A DNA stretch of 64,000 nucleotides from an uncultured Clostridia bacterium (GCA_949482135.1 CASYFC010000003.1:124001-188000); one strand, 5' to 3'. Counted from the first letter of the stretch, positions 1 through 9,282 are shown. Notes: generated by a model not told the origin, from the sequence alone. Program-made: numbers and translations.

Positions 1-80
1 AATTTTCTTGAATGTTATAATTTAAATTGTATAAAAGTTTGTACTTAAAATTTTAAAAATAGAAAGTTAATAGGTAAATT

Positions 81-833
81 ATGGTTACTATATATGATTT
101 ATTAGAAGTAGATGAAAAAGCTTCTAAAGAAGAAATTGAAAAATCTTATCAAAGATTAATTTTAGAGTATGGTCAAGATCCAAAGTTAACACCTAAAGAA
201 AATGCTGATAATGAAATTATTTTAAATAAAGTTAAAATTGCATATGAAATATTAATTAATGATGAAAAAAGAGCTATATATGATAAAGATTTATCTAAAA
301 AAAGAGCTGAAGAACTTATAAAAAACGTTTCAGTAAGCGAAGAAAAAGTAAAAGAAGAACCTAAGGTTCAAGAAAAAAAATTAAATGAAATTAATAACTC
401 TAATCAGTATAATGAGGATGAATACGATGATAGTGAAGATGAAGAAGAGTTAAATTTTGAGGATAATCAAGAAGAAATTACATTATCAAAAGAAGAACAA
501 AAAAGAGTTCAAAAAGCTGCTCAAAATGAATTTAAAGCTAATTTGAAAAAGGCTAAGAAAGCAGAGGAAGAATATAATAAAGCATATAATGAGGCTTATA
601 ATAGCTACATGAGAAAAATGGGTTATAAGGTTAAAGAACCAATGTCATTAAAAAGAATAATGAATATTGTTATATTTATTATTGCAACTATAATAGTATG
701 TGCTATAGCTTGGATAATACCTCCTATCAGAAATTTACTTATAAATTTATACGATGAAAATATTATCATAAAAGCTTTAGTAGATATTGTAGGAATGCTA
801 TTTGAAGCTATAATAAGTGTATTTAAAAAGTAA
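81..833 (+). CDS. J-like domain membrane protein lacking HPD
   Basis: A 250-residue protein. Residues 1-70 resemble a DnaJ domain: an opening IYDLLEVDEKAS, a second helix ending LILEY, and AYEILINDEKRAIYD at the end. Where J-proteins carry His-Pro-Asp, this one reads YGQDPK, so the tripeptide that stimulates Hsp70 ATPase is absent. Residues 85-190 are a charged, acidic then Lys/Glu-rich linker, probably coiled. Two hydrophobic segments (about 196-216 and 228-247) suggest C-terminal membrane anchoring with the J-like domain in the cytoplasm. It lies 3 bases before a class B PBP gene, so the two are probably co-transcribed; a scaffold role near the wall machinery is inference. The ribosome binding site is weak. 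Confidence 0.7.
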   Translation: MVTIYDLLEVDEKASKEEIEKSYQRLILEYGQDPKLTPKENADNEIILNKVKIAYEILINDEKRAIYDKDLSKKRAEELIKNVSVSEEKVKEEPKVQEKKLNEINNSNQYNEDEYDDSEDEEELNFEDNQEEITLSKEEQKRVQKAAQNEFKANLKKAKKAEEEYNKAYNEAYNSYMRKMGYKVKEPMSLKRIMNIVIFIIATIIVCAIAWIIPPIRNLLINLYDENIIIKALVDIVGMLFEAIISVFKK

Positions 834-836
834 AGA

Positions 837-3101
837 GTGGTGATTAAAATAAAGAAAGCTACAAAGAAAACTAAAAGTATAAATTGGATGAATATTAGGT
901 TATGTATTGTTATTGTTTTTGCTATATTATGTTTCATAATAATCGTTGGTCACTTAGCTATAATACAATTTGTACGAGGTAAGGAACTTAAAGAGAAAGC
1001 GTATTCACAGCAAATAGAAAATAAAATATTAAGTCCAAGTAGAGGAACAATTTATGATGCTAAAGGGGAAATATTGGCTCAAAGTGTAAAAGTTGATACA
1101 ATATCAATAAATCCAGGAAAAATAAAGAATGCTCAAAATAAGAAAGTATCAGATGATATTGTTGCCAAAGGCTTATCAGAAATTTTTAATGTCACTTATG
1201 AAAAATTACTTGAAGATTTAAAATCCAATAAGTCTGTTATTGTAATTGAAAGAAAAGTTGAAAAAGATAAAGTTGATAAGCTAAAAAAATGGATGACTGA
1301 ACAAAAAATAACTGCAGGAATTAATATAGATGATGATGCAAAAAGATATTACCCATATGATACATTAGCGTCAAATTTAATAGGATTTTGTGGAACAGAT
1401 AACATAGGGCAAAATGGTTTAGAACAAAGATGGAATAGTGTGTTAACAGGAACAATAGGAAAAATTGTTACAGTTACAGATGTTCATAAACAAGCAATAT
1501 CAGATGAAAATGAGCAATATATTGCAACAGAAAATGGAAGTAATATTTATTTAACAATAGATGCTTCTATTCAAGTGATTGCAGAAAAGTATTTAGATCA
1601 AGCCATGATAGAAAATCCAACAGCAACTGCTGGAAATGTAATTATAATGAATCCTCAAACTGGTGATATTCTTGCAATGGCATCAAATCCATATTACAAT
1701 TTAAATCAACCATCAAATTATACAAACTTAGGATATACAGAAGAAGATTGGAACGCAATAGAAAAAACAGAGAGATCAAATATTCTACAAGATGTATGGA
1801 AAAACCGAGCAGTTTCTGGAACATATGAACCTGGATCAACATTTAAATTATTGGTGGCTTCAATAGGTTTAGAAGAAGGAATTGTTCAAACAGATACAGA
1901 AAATGATTTTTTATGTACAGGCCCATACTTAGTTGCAGAAGAAAATGGTGAACCGCGTTATATTAGTTGTTGGAGAAAAATACCACATGGTTATAATTCT
2001 TTAAGAGGAGCTTTAGAAGGATCATGCAACCCAGCGTTTATGCAACTTGGACAAAGAATAGGGCCACAAATTTTATATAAATATTTTGAAGCTTTTGGAC
2101 TATTTGAACCAGTAGGAAATGATATTGCAAGAGCTTATAAAGGAACCTTTACAGAATTAGATTCAATAGGGCCAGTAGAATTAGCAACAACTTCATTTGG
2201 ACAAAGATTTGAAATTTCTCCATTACAATTAATTACAGCAGTTTCTGCTATTTGTAATGATGGAATTTTAGTAAAACCCAAAATAGTTAAACAAATAGAA
2301 AATACTGATACCAAAAGTATTGAAGTTATAGAAACAGAACAAATTAGACAAGTAATTTCTAAGTCTACATCAGGAAAAGTAAAAGATATGATGCAATCTG
2401 TAGTAACAGATGGAACAGGAAAACACGCAGCAATTGAAGGATATTCAATTGGTGGTAAAAGCGGAACATCAGAACCAAGACAAGGGCATGAAGAAGACGG
2501 ATATGTTGCATCATTTATAGGAATCTCTCCTATTGAAAATACACAAGTTGTGTGTTTAGTTACATTATATGGAATAAAAGACCCAGAACACCATCAAGGT
2601 GGTCAGCAAGCAGGACCTGTTGTAAGCCAAATTCTAACAGAAATATTACCAATTTTAGGTGTGACATCAGATTCTACTGAACAACCACAAGAAAATGAAG
2701 ATAGACAAGTGGCAGTAATAAATGTAAAAGATATGACAATTGCTGAAGCTAATAGTAAGTTATTTTCTCTTGGATTCAATGTAATTTACAATACAGCAGA
2801 AGATCCTAATGTTGCAATAGTAGCAGATCAAGTTCCAAAATCTGGAATAGCATTACCTGAAAATTCTACAATATGTTTATATACAGCAAGTGAAACAGAT
2901 AGAATAAAAGTACAAGTTCCAAATATAAAAGGAATGACAGCAGAACAAGCTACCAATATTCTAAAATCTAAAAATTTAAATGTTTCTATAGATGGAACAA
3001 AAGGAATTGTAGTAACACAAGAACCTACATTTGAAACAGAAGTTGAAGAAGGAACTGTTATAAATATAGTAGTAAAAGAAGAATTAAAAGATGGACAATA
3101 A
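837..3101 (+). CDS. Class B penicillin-binding protein with PASTA domains (SpoVD/FtsI type)
   Basis: A 754-residue peptidoglycan transpeptidase that would cross-link stem peptides outside the membrane. One N-terminal membrane helix (about 20-43) precedes a PBP dimer domain starting near SRGTIYDAKG. The penicillin-binding domain holds all three motifs: STFK (serine near residue 333), SCN, and KSGT. Two PASTA domains follow from about residue 620 (the second begins VPNIKGMTAEQA). PASTA domains occur in clostridial SpoVD and Gram-positive PBP2x. It resembles the PBP at 56628-58409, which lacks PASTA. The GTG start is chosen because it follows the J-like gene directly; the ribosome site is not clear and GTG at 840 is equally possible. 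Whether it serves division or spore cortex cannot be told here. Confidence 0.92.
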   Translation: MVIKIKKATKKTKSINWMNIRLCIVIVFAILCFIIIVGHLAIIQFVRGKELKEKAYSQQIENKILSPSRGTIYDAKGEILAQSVKVDTISINPGKIKNAQNKKVSDDIVAKGLSEIFNVTYEKLLEDLKSNKSVIVIERKVEKDKVDKLKKWMTEQKITAGINIDDDAKRYYPYDTLASNLIGFCGTDNIGQNGLEQRWNSVLTGTIGKIVTVTDVHKQAISDENEQYIATENGSNIYLTIDASIQVIAEKYLDQAMIENPTATAGNVIIMNPQTGDILAMASNPYYNLNQPSNYTNLGYTEEDWNAIEKTERSNILQDVWKNRAVSGTYEPGSTFKLLVASIGLEEGIVQTDTENDFLCTGPYLVAEENGEPRYISCWRKIPHGYNSLRGALEGSCNPAFMQLGQRIGPQILYKYFEAFGLFEPVGNDIARAYKGTFTELDSIGPVELATTSFGQRFEISPLQLITAVSAICNDGILVKPKIVKQIENTDTKSIEVIETEQIRQVISKSTSGKVKDMMQSVVTDGTGKHAAIEGYSIGGKSGTSEPRQGHEEDGYVASFIGISPIENTQVVCLVTLYGIKDPEHHQGGQQAGPVVSQILTEILPILGVTSDSTEQPQENEDRQVAVINVKDMTIAEANSKLFSLGFNVIYNTAEDPNVAIVADQVPKSGIALPENSTICLYTASETDRIKVQVPNIKGMTAEQATNILKSKNLNVSIDGTKGIVVTQEPTFETEVEEGTVINIVVKEELKDGQ

Positions 3102-3155
3102 AATAGAATAAATTAAATTTAAGGGCATACAATTACTTAAGAAAGAGGTGATTGT

Positions 3156-4004
3156 ATGTTCTTTTTTTCTAAAATGCAAGCTACAGGAAATGATTTTATT
3201 ATTATAAATAATTTAGAAAATGAGTTCGAATATAGTTTTAAATTATTAGCAAAATATTTATGTGATAGACATTTTGGAGTTGGAGCAGATGGAGTATTAA
3301 TATTAGATAAAGGCAGTAAAGCAGATTACAAAATGAGAATTTTTAATAAAGATGGAACAGAAGCAGAAATGTGTGGGAATGGAATTAGATGTTTTGCAAA
3401 ATTTCTTTATGAGAAAAAAATCATTAATGATACAGAATTTGAAATTGAAACAATGGATGGAATAAAAAATATAAAACTAGAAGTTGAAGGTAATACAGTT
3501 GTTTTAGTAGAAGTTAATATGGGAATGCCTATTTTTAAATTTAGTCAGATAGGTGTATATTATGAAAATAATGCAAAAGATACATATAGCGAAAATAGTT
3601 TAATTAATGGTATACAAGTAGAAGATTTTATAGTATATCCGATTTCTATGGGAAATCCACATTGTGTATGTTTTATTGATAATATAGATGAAATAGATAT
3701 CAAACAAGTAGGAAAGCTAATCGAAAATTATAAATACTTTCCTAATAGAACTAATGTTGAATTTGTACAAATAAAAAATAATAGTACTTTAAAAGTTAGA
3801 GTATGGGAAAGAGGTGTAGGGGAAACACTTAGTTGTGGTACAGGAGCTTGTGCAGCAGCAATAATGTCTAATTTATGCAAATCCACAGAAAGAGAAGTAA
3901 TTGTGGAATTAAAAGGTGGAAATTTAAAAATTAATTATGATGGAGAAAATGTTTTTATGCAAGGAAGTGCAGAATTTGTGTATGAAGGGGAGATGAACAT
4001 ATAA
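3156..4004 (+). CDS. dapF: Diaminopimelate epimerase
   Basis: Interconverts LL- and meso-diaminopimelate in the cytoplasm, giving the meso form used for lysine and as the third residue of the stem peptide. Its 282 residues match the family length. The opening KMQATGNDF is typical. The two catalytic cysteines lie in EMCGNGIRC (about residue 72) and ETLSCGTGACAA (about residue 226). A strong AAGAGGTG ribosome site precedes the ATG. It follows the PASTA PBP and converges with a MurE-like gene; repeat element A sits between them. Function is confident. Confidence 0.96.
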   Translation: MFFFSKMQATGNDFIIINNLENEFEYSFKLLAKYLCDRHFGVGADGVLILDKGSKADYKMRIFNKDGTEAEMCGNGIRCFAKFLYEKKIINDTEFEIETMDGIKNIKLEVEGNTVVLVEVNMGMPIFKFSQIGVYYENNAKDTYSENSLINGIQVEDFIVYPISMGNPHCVCFIDNIDEIDIKQVGKLIENYKYFPNRTNVEFVQIKNNSTLKVRVWERGVGETLSCGTGACAAAIMSNLCKSTEREVIVELKGGNLKINYDGENVFMQGSAEFVYEGEMNI

Positions 4005-4087
4005 ATATCAATTTCAAAAAAAGTCTAAGACATAGCTTCCTGCAATACAGCAATTTTATAACAACTAAGTAATGTCTTAGGATTTTC
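4005..4087 (+). other. dapF 3' flank with a long-loop hairpin
   Basis: CTAAGACAT near 4025 can pair with ATGTCTTAG near 4073, giving a 9-bp stem with a loop of about 40 bases. No T-run follows, so it is not a convincing terminator. It lies just outside the left arm of element A and has no counterpart beside copy B. Confidence 0.35.
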
Positions 4088-4384
4088 AAATTGCTTTTTT
4101 GTGTGAGCAAATTACTGTCTTTATATAACTAATAGCATACTTTTAATAATATATTTTCTTTGCTACGAATTCTCGGCAATCCGACGTGTTTCATAGTAGA
4201 TTGTTAAATTTTAAAAGAAGTAGCGCTCTCAAAAGACAAGTTTGAGATTCCCTACTTCTTTTAAAATTAATTTACTAATAAAACACTCTGTTTACATTCG
4301 AATTCTTCACTCAGAGAATATATTATTAAAAGTATGCAAATAATTAAATATCAAAATATAATTTACTCACACAAATAACAATTT
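4088..4384 (+). repeat. Structured inverted-terminal-repeat element, copy A
   Basis: About 297 bases, non-coding, between convergent dapF and the MurE paralogue. The outer arms (4088-4155 and 4317-4384) are imperfect inverted repeats of about 68 bases; both end in a form of AAATTG..TTTGTGTGAG. Inside are three hairpins. H1 has CTAC/GTAG (4163-4166 with 4196-4199) around TCGG-CAAT-CCGA. H2 is a perfect 17-bp stem (4207-4223 with 4252-4268) capped by an internal loop and CTCAAA-AGACAAG-TTTGAG. H3 pairs CTCTG (4286-4290) with CAGAG (4312-4316). Copy B has the same plan in the same orientation. The right arm just overlaps the MurE stop codon. No clear target duplication was seen. The family is not recognised. 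Confidence 0.85.
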
Positions 4385-5888
4385 ATTGTATAGGTTTTCT
4401 TTCTCCTGATGCAATCATTTCATCAATTAATTTAGTTATAACTTTTCTCTCATCATAAGGATATTTAACTCCATTTTTTTCAAGATATAAGTCATGTCCA
4501 AGTCCTGGAATAACAATAATGTCTCCAGGATTTGCAATTGATATAGCATATCTAATTCCTTCTGTTCTATCAACAATAATTTTATAAGGCTTTCCAGTTG
4601 GAATAATTCCAACTTCAATTTCTTTCAATATTTTTAGCGGATCTTCTGTACGAACTTGATCTGACATTAAAACTGTGTAATCAGCTAAACGCCCAGAAAT
4701 TTCACCCATTACAGGACGTTTTGCGGCATCTCTGTCTCCACCAACACCCCATGCACAAATTATTTTTCCTTTGGCATAAGATTTTACTGCTGTTAAAATA
4801 CTTTCTAAGCTTGATGGAGTATGTGCATAGTCTATCATAATTGTTAAGCCAAGTTTATTTTCTACTAATTCACTTCTTCCTAAAACTTTAAGAGTTTTTA
4901 AAGCAGATCTTATTTCATCTGCTGTTACATCAAAATATGAACAAACAGCAATAGCACCAGCACTATTATAAACGCTGAATTTTCCTGGTATACAGGCTTC
5001 AATTCTTTCTTCTTTTCCACTGAACATAATTGAAAAATCTATATATGAATCAGTAATTATAATGTTATGTGGATTTACTTTGAAATTAGAATTATTTTCA
5101 AGAGAAAAAGATCGAATATCTTTCTCAGGAAGTAAATCTTTAACCTTTTTTACTGTTTCATCATCATTATTTATTACTGCATGTTTTGAGATTTTTAATA
5201 GTTCTAACTTACAATTAAAATAATCTTCCATTGATGGATGTTCTTTTGGACTTATATGATCTTCTGTTAAATTTGTAAATAATCCTACATCAAATTCACA
5301 ACCTGTAACTCTGTCAAGTTTCATAGCTTGTGATGAAACTTCTATAATTGCTACATCAACATTTTTTTCAACCATCATAGATAAATATTTTTGGATTTCG
5401 ATACTTTCAGGAGTTGTCCTATCGGTATCTTCAATTTTTTCATCATTAATATAAATTGCGATACTTCCAATTAAACCAACATTTAAACCATGTTTTTGTA
5501 AAATTGATTTTACCATGAAAGTAGTTGTTGTTTTTCCTTTTGTTCCTGTAATTCCGATAAGTTTTAATTTTTTTGAAGGATTATCATAGAAATTACAAGC
5601 AGTTTGTGCTAATGCTTTTCTAGTATTTTTAACAGAAATAGCAGGCATGTTGGCTGGAATGTTTATGGAATTTAAATCAACATCAGGTTCAACAATTACT
5701 GCTGTAGCACCATTTTTTATAGCATCTGGAATAAATTCAATACCATTTTTGGTAAATCCATTAATTGCTATAAAAAGTCCTCCTTCTTTAATTTTTCTTG
5801 AGTCAGAATGTATATTAGTTATATCTAAATTTAGATCACCAACTTTATTTATTACTTCTACCTCAGAAATTAATTTATTAAGTAACAT
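4383..5888 (-). CDS. MurE-like UDP-MurNAc-tripeptide ligase, variant specificity motif
   Basis: A 501-residue Mur ligase that would add the third stem-peptide residue to UDP-MurNAc-L-Ala-D-Glu. It shows the MurE N-terminal UDP-binding domain, the ATP loop GTKGKTTTT, RTTPES, the magnesium/carbamyl-lysine region around YFNCKLELL, and a C-terminal domain. The specificity site reads SDQVRTEDP where meso-diaminopimelate enzymes have DNPRTEDP; the second MurE at 58494 has the standard DNPR. The substrate may therefore differ, or the gene may serve a special pathway. Start: GGAGGG precedes ATG-ACT-ATG, and the second ATG (5888) has proper spacing. A consensus promoter lies just upstream. Confidence 0.85.
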   Translation of the reverse strand: MLLNKLISEVEVINKVGDLNLDITNIHSDSRKIKEGGLFIAINGFTKNGIEFIPDAIKNGATAVIVEPDVDLNSINIPANMPAISVKNTRKALAQTACNFYDNPSKKLKLIGITGTKGKTTTTFMVKSILQKHGLNVGLIGSIAIYINDEKIEDTDRTTPESIEIQKYLSMMVEKNVDVAIIEVSSQAMKLDRVTGCEFDVGLFTNLTEDHISPKEHPSMEDYFNCKLELLKISKHAVINNDDETVKKVKDLLPEKDIRSFSLENNSNFKVNPHNIIITDSYIDFSIMFSGKEERIEACIPGKFSVYNSAGAIAVCSYFDVTADEIRSALKTLKVLGRSELVENKLGLTIMIDYAHTPSSLESILTAVKSYAKGKIICAWGVGGDRDAAKRPVMGEISGRLADYTVLMSDQVRTEDPLKILKEIEVGIIPTGKPYKIIVDRTEGIRYAISIANPGDIIVIPGLGHDLYLEKNGVKYPYDERKVITKLIDEMIASGERKPIQ

Positions 5889-5927
5889 AGTCATCCCTCC
5901 AATTCTTACAAAGGTTACTATGCGTGG

Positions 5928-5956
5928 ATTATATAACTAAATAGAACGATTTGCAA
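5928..5956 (-). promoter_or_regulatory. Promoter of the MurE-like gene
   Basis: On the minus strand TTGCAA (5951-5956), a 17-base spacer and a perfect TATAAT (5928-5933) lie about 40 bases before the start at 5888. Confidence 0.75.
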
Positions 5957-5961
5957 GCAAA

Positions 5962-6009
5962 AGTGTCCACAAATGTTTCGAGGCGATACCTCTAACAGAT
6001 GTGGACACT
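5962..6009 (-). terminator. Branched hairpin, probable terminator of the small membrane gene
   Basis: AGTGTCCACA (5962-5971) pairs perfectly with TGTGGACACT (6000-6009). Inside, TGTT/AACA and GAGG/CCTC form a second stem. Read on the minus strand it ends in TTTT, so it can terminate the gene at 6047-6226. The GC content is higher than its surroundings. Confidence 0.6.
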
Positions 6010-6046
6010 CTTGTGCTGGCTATAATTATTTGCCAGCAAGGAATTG

Positions 6047-6226
6047 CTAAAAGATTTTTGCCAGCAGAATAATAATTATCAGGATTACTGCTGTGATGAA
6101 CTTGTGGTCCATCATGACTGAGAACAGCCATAAGATGGGAGTGAGCAAAAGCGCCCAAAGGGACAGGAAGATTTCCAGCGCTACAGGGGCGACGATGATA
6201 AAAAGTACGAGATAAAGCAACCACAT
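6047..6226 (-). CDS. Small hydrophobic membrane protein
   Basis: 59 residues, nearly all hydrophobic, with two predicted membrane helices (about 1-35, perhaps kinked at the proline in APVAL, and 42-59) joined by a short MMDHKF turn. The ATG at 6226 is preceded by AAAGGAGCT at good spacing. Base composition and codon use (CTG, GCC, CTC) are clearly GC-richer than neighbouring genes, as for five other isolated genes in the window. It has its own upstream TATAAT and downstream hairpin. No family recognised and no function can be assigned. An overlapping longer minus-strand frame is discarded because it lacks a start signal. Confidence 0.6.
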   Translation of the reverse strand: MWLLYLVLFIIVAPVALEIFLSLWALLLTPILWLFSVMMDHKFITAVILIIIILLAKIF

Positions 6227-6450
6227 AATAATAGCTCCTTTCAAAATTGTGAACGTACAACTTATATAAATATTATACCATATTTATATAAAAAAATATA
6301 TAGTATAGTAATGTTTTAGTAAAATAACTAATAAAATAAAAAAAAAATAGTGTTTTTTATAGACATTTTTTATAAATTTATATATAATAATGAAAAATGT
6401 TGACGAATTGTCACTGCAACATTTTAATAACTTTAGGGGGCAGTATTTAT

Positions 6451-8385
6451 ATGTATGAGAGAAGTGCTATCGTATTAGAAAGATATTTCGATAATTTACT
6501 TAATTATAGAAGAGAATGTAATTTAAGAGATAATTACAATAATTACTGTGAACTTGTTGAAAAATTAGAAAAATATCAAATTAATTATCAAAAAGAAGTT
6601 GCTGCGACAAAAGAGTATAATACAAGTTTAGAGAAAATAAAACAGATTCAATTAGCGCAAAAAGGGTTATACAAAAAAAGTGCTAAATTAGAATATGATA
6701 GAAATTTGCTATTTAATAACTTAGATGGAAAAATTGAAGATATAAGAAAATGTATTGAAAAAATAGAAGAAGATGTTCAAGAAAATAATGCATCAATGCA
6801 AGAAACAAAAGAAAATTTGTTGAGTGCATTAGAAGATTATAATGAAAAAAGATTTGAACTATCAAAATGCAAGAGATATAAAAAAATGGCTGAAAATGAT
6901 TATAATGAATTATATGAAATTTCAAAAAATAATTATGATGGCATAACTGCAGAGAATATTGCCGAGGCTAAAGCATTTGCAAAGTTTGATGATGAATCTG
7001 ATATTATAGAAACATTATCACAAAATGGTAAAGATGAAAAAATACCATTTAATGAGGAAGTAATCGAATGTGCAACAAAATTTGGAATAGAAATTGCAAA
7101 AAAAGAGGCTGCATCATATTTAGTTATATACGATAAAATGACTAAATTATTATCAGATATAGATGATGGAACAGCAAAAATAAATCTACATAAAAAATAT
7201 GTTAGAAATGAAAAAGCAAAAATAGATTTTATATTATCAGTAAAAGAATACCAAGTACAATTTTTAGATTATGAAAGAATGACAGTTATACATGGTAGAA
7301 AATCTCATAATAGATTGATGAGTGAAGCTTGTGAAAACTTTAATACAGATATTGCTCAAATAGATAATTTATATGAACTATTATTAAAAGAAATTTCTAA
7401 CAAGGCTACCAAAAAAGCTTATAAGGAACTTTATAATAAATCATATTTAACAGACATAAAAGAAAAGGAAGAGAAATTCAAAAAAGAAAAAAATCGTGTA
7501 AATTTAAATACTGCAACATTAATAAATTCAAACTATTGGAGAATTGATGGAATAAAAGGTATTTATACAACATTTTATAAAAATGTATCTGAAGTATTTG
7601 GAAGAGATGTTGCTGAATTTGATATTCCTAAAGAATTTGATTCAGATAATATTTTTGAAGAAACAACAGCACCTGTAGAAGAAGAACAAAATGAAGAAAC
7701 AGAAGTAGAAGCAGAAGTTGTAGAAAAAATTCCATTCCAAATAGAGGAAGTATATGAAGAAGAATTTGATGAATATGTAGATGATGATATTGCAGAAATT
7801 CTTAAAGAAGATAATAATGTACAAGAAAATATTGAAGATGATGAAGAAGAAACACAAACTTATAATAAAAAAGATATTTTCGCTACAATAGATTTCTCAG
7901 AAGAAGATGATGATATAGACGAAGAAGAGGATGAAGATGATGAAGAAAATACACCATTTTCTTCCAATAATGTTACTCCAATTAAATTTGGTTTTGATAA
8001 TGATGAAGAAATAGATGAAGAGTTTGACATTTTTGGAGATAAATATAAAGAAATTGATTTTACAGAAGCTAATGTAATTGCGGCAAAATCAAAAGTAGAA
8101 GAAGAACTAAATGTTGAAGCTAAAAAAGTAGTTAGAATTCCAAAAAAAGTAAAAAGTGAAAATATTTTTAAAAAAGTTGAATTAGATGATGATTTACCAT
8201 ATGAAGTTGAAGAAGATGAAGTAAAATTATTTGATAATTTAAATCAAGCACAAAACAATGATTTAAATGAAATTGAAGATTTTGATTTAACTAAAGAAAC
8301 TGCTAAAAGAAGTGGTGGAGTATTTGGTAAATTGAAGAAAATAACTGGAAGCAAGAAAAATAAATTTACAGATGATATATGGTAG
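6451..8385 (+). CDS. Large acidic coiled-coil protein, unknown function
   Basis: 644 residues from an ATG eight bases after TAGGGGG. Residues 1-400 are rich in Lys, Glu, Asn and Tyr, with heptad-like stretches suggesting long coiled coils. About 410-560 are extremely acidic and probably disordered, with runs of Glu/Asp. The last 70 residues turn basic, ending GGVFGKLKKITGSKKNKF. No signal peptide or membrane helix, so presumably cytoplasmic. The alternation of coiled coil, acidic linker and basic tail resembles scaffold proteins, but no family is recognised. It ends at a terminator, so it is probably monocistronic. Confidence 0.75.
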   Translation: MYERSAIVLERYFDNLLNYRRECNLRDNYNNYCELVEKLEKYQINYQKEVAATKEYNTSLEKIKQIQLAQKGLYKKSAKLEYDRNLLFNNLDGKIEDIRKCIEKIEEDVQENNASMQETKENLLSALEDYNEKRFELSKCKRYKKMAENDYNELYEISKNNYDGITAENIAEAKAFAKFDDESDIIETLSQNGKDEKIPFNEEVIECATKFGIEIAKKEAASYLVIYDKMTKLLSDIDDGTAKINLHKKYVRNEKAKIDFILSVKEYQVQFLDYERMTVIHGRKSHNRLMSEACENFNTDIAQIDNLYELLLKEISNKATKKAYKELYNKSYLTDIKEKEEKFKKEKNRVNLNTATLINSNYWRIDGIKGIYTTFYKNVSEVFGRDVAEFDIPKEFDSDNIFEETTAPVEEEQNEETEVEAEVVEKIPFQIEEVYEEEFDEYVDDDIAEILKEDNNVQENIEDDEEETQTYNKKDIFATIDFSEEDDDIDEEEDEDDEENTPFSSNNVTPIKFGFDNDEEIDEEFDIFGDKYKEIDFTEANVIAAKSKVEEELNVEAKKVVRIPKKVKSENIFKKVELDDDLPYEVEEDEVKLFDNLNQAQNNDLNEIEDFDLTKETAKRSGGVFGKLKKITGSKKNKFTDDIW

Positions 8386-8390
8386 AATAT

Positions 8391-8422
8391 AAAGTGCATT
8401 TCTATATGAAATGCACTTTTTT
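8391..8422 (+). terminator. Intrinsic terminator
   Basis: Perfect 12-bp stem (8391-8402 with 8408-8419), loop TATAT, then a T-run; ends the coiled-coil gene. Confidence 0.88.
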
Positions 8423-8538
8423 AGTAAATAAATCTAAAATTTCTATAAAATTCTATTAAAATAAATATAAAAACCACTTGATAAGCAAAAGTATAGATGT
8501 TATAATTATTATGATAAATTGTATAGAAAGGCAAAAAA

Positions 8539-9282
8539 ATGAACCAAATTCTAGTTTCTGAGAAATTGTATATTACACCAGAACTAAAAAGGAAAAAAAG
8601 AATGTACAAAATAGACTTCTTTATTTCCATTTTTTTAGTGTGCATTTTATTCTCTTATTATATATATGCAGAATATGATAAAAACAAAAATGAAGCAATT
8701 TCACAAGAAATATTATCTAATTTATCATTTGAAGATAATGTTGTTGATAATACAACAATAAAATTTGCAAACAATTCAATTGTTGTCATATTAAATACTG
8801 AAGATCCAACTGAAGTTGTATATACACAACCAGTAGAAGACCAAGATCCAACAGATAATAAACAATGGAGAACAACACAAAATGGAACAAGATATTATGC
8901 TATGGCATCAATAAAAATACCTTCAATAGATTGTGAATATCCTATATTAAATGAAACAACAGATGAATTATTAAAAATTGCACCTTGTAAATTCTGGGGA
9001 GCAGATCCAAATGAAGTGGGTAACTTTTGTATAGTTGGACACAATTATAGAAGTGATAAATTCTTTAGTCATGTACCAGAATTACATATAGGAAATAATA
9101 TAGAAATAACAGATTTAACTGGTCAAACAATTATATATAAAGTATATGATAAATATGTAGTTGAACCAGATGATACAGATTGTACAACACAAAGAACAAA
9201 TGGCTTAAAAGAAATAACATTAATAACATGTACTGATGATAGTAAACAAAGGGTTATAGTAAAAGCGAGAGAGGCTGAATAA
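8539..9282 (+). CDS. Sortase, class D-like
   Basis: 247 residues. A cytoplasmic N-tail and one membrane helix (about 30-48) leave the catalytic domain outside the cell, where it would cleave a sorting signal and link the protein to peptidoglycan. The domain begins near ASIKIPSIDCEYPIL. Catalytic histidine is in VGHNYRSDKFF (about residue 172), cysteine in LITCTDD (about 235), followed by the arginine in KQRVIV. Single-gene setting, one helix and a short C-terminus fit class D rather than pilus class C. No LPxTG substrate is adjacent; the nearest candidates are in the pilus locus 14 kb away. Confidence 0.85.
   Translation: MNQILVSEKLYITPELKRKKRMYKIDFFISIFLVCILFSYYIYAEYDKNKNEAISQEILSNLSFEDNVVDNTTIKFANNSIVVILNTEDPTEVVYTQPVEDQDPTDNKQWRTTQNGTRYYAMASIKIPSIDCEYPILNETTDELLKIAPCKFWGADPNEVGNFCIVGHNYRSDKFFSHVPELHIGNNIEITDLTGQTIIYKVYDKYVVEPDDTDCTTQRTNGLKEITLITCTDDSKQRVIVKAREAE

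Noticed and set aside
4088..4384. Group I or II intron, retron msr-msd, integron attC or tmRNA as explanation of element A
   Set aside because: No group II domain V pattern, no group I core segments that I can recognise, no reverse transcriptase or integrase nearby, no GTTRRRY core sites and no tRNA-like end.
5937..6260. 107-codon minus-strand reading frame overlapping the small membrane gene
   Set aside because: No ribosome site; runs through the hairpin at 5962-6009; the 59-residue frame has a proper start and coherent membrane helices.
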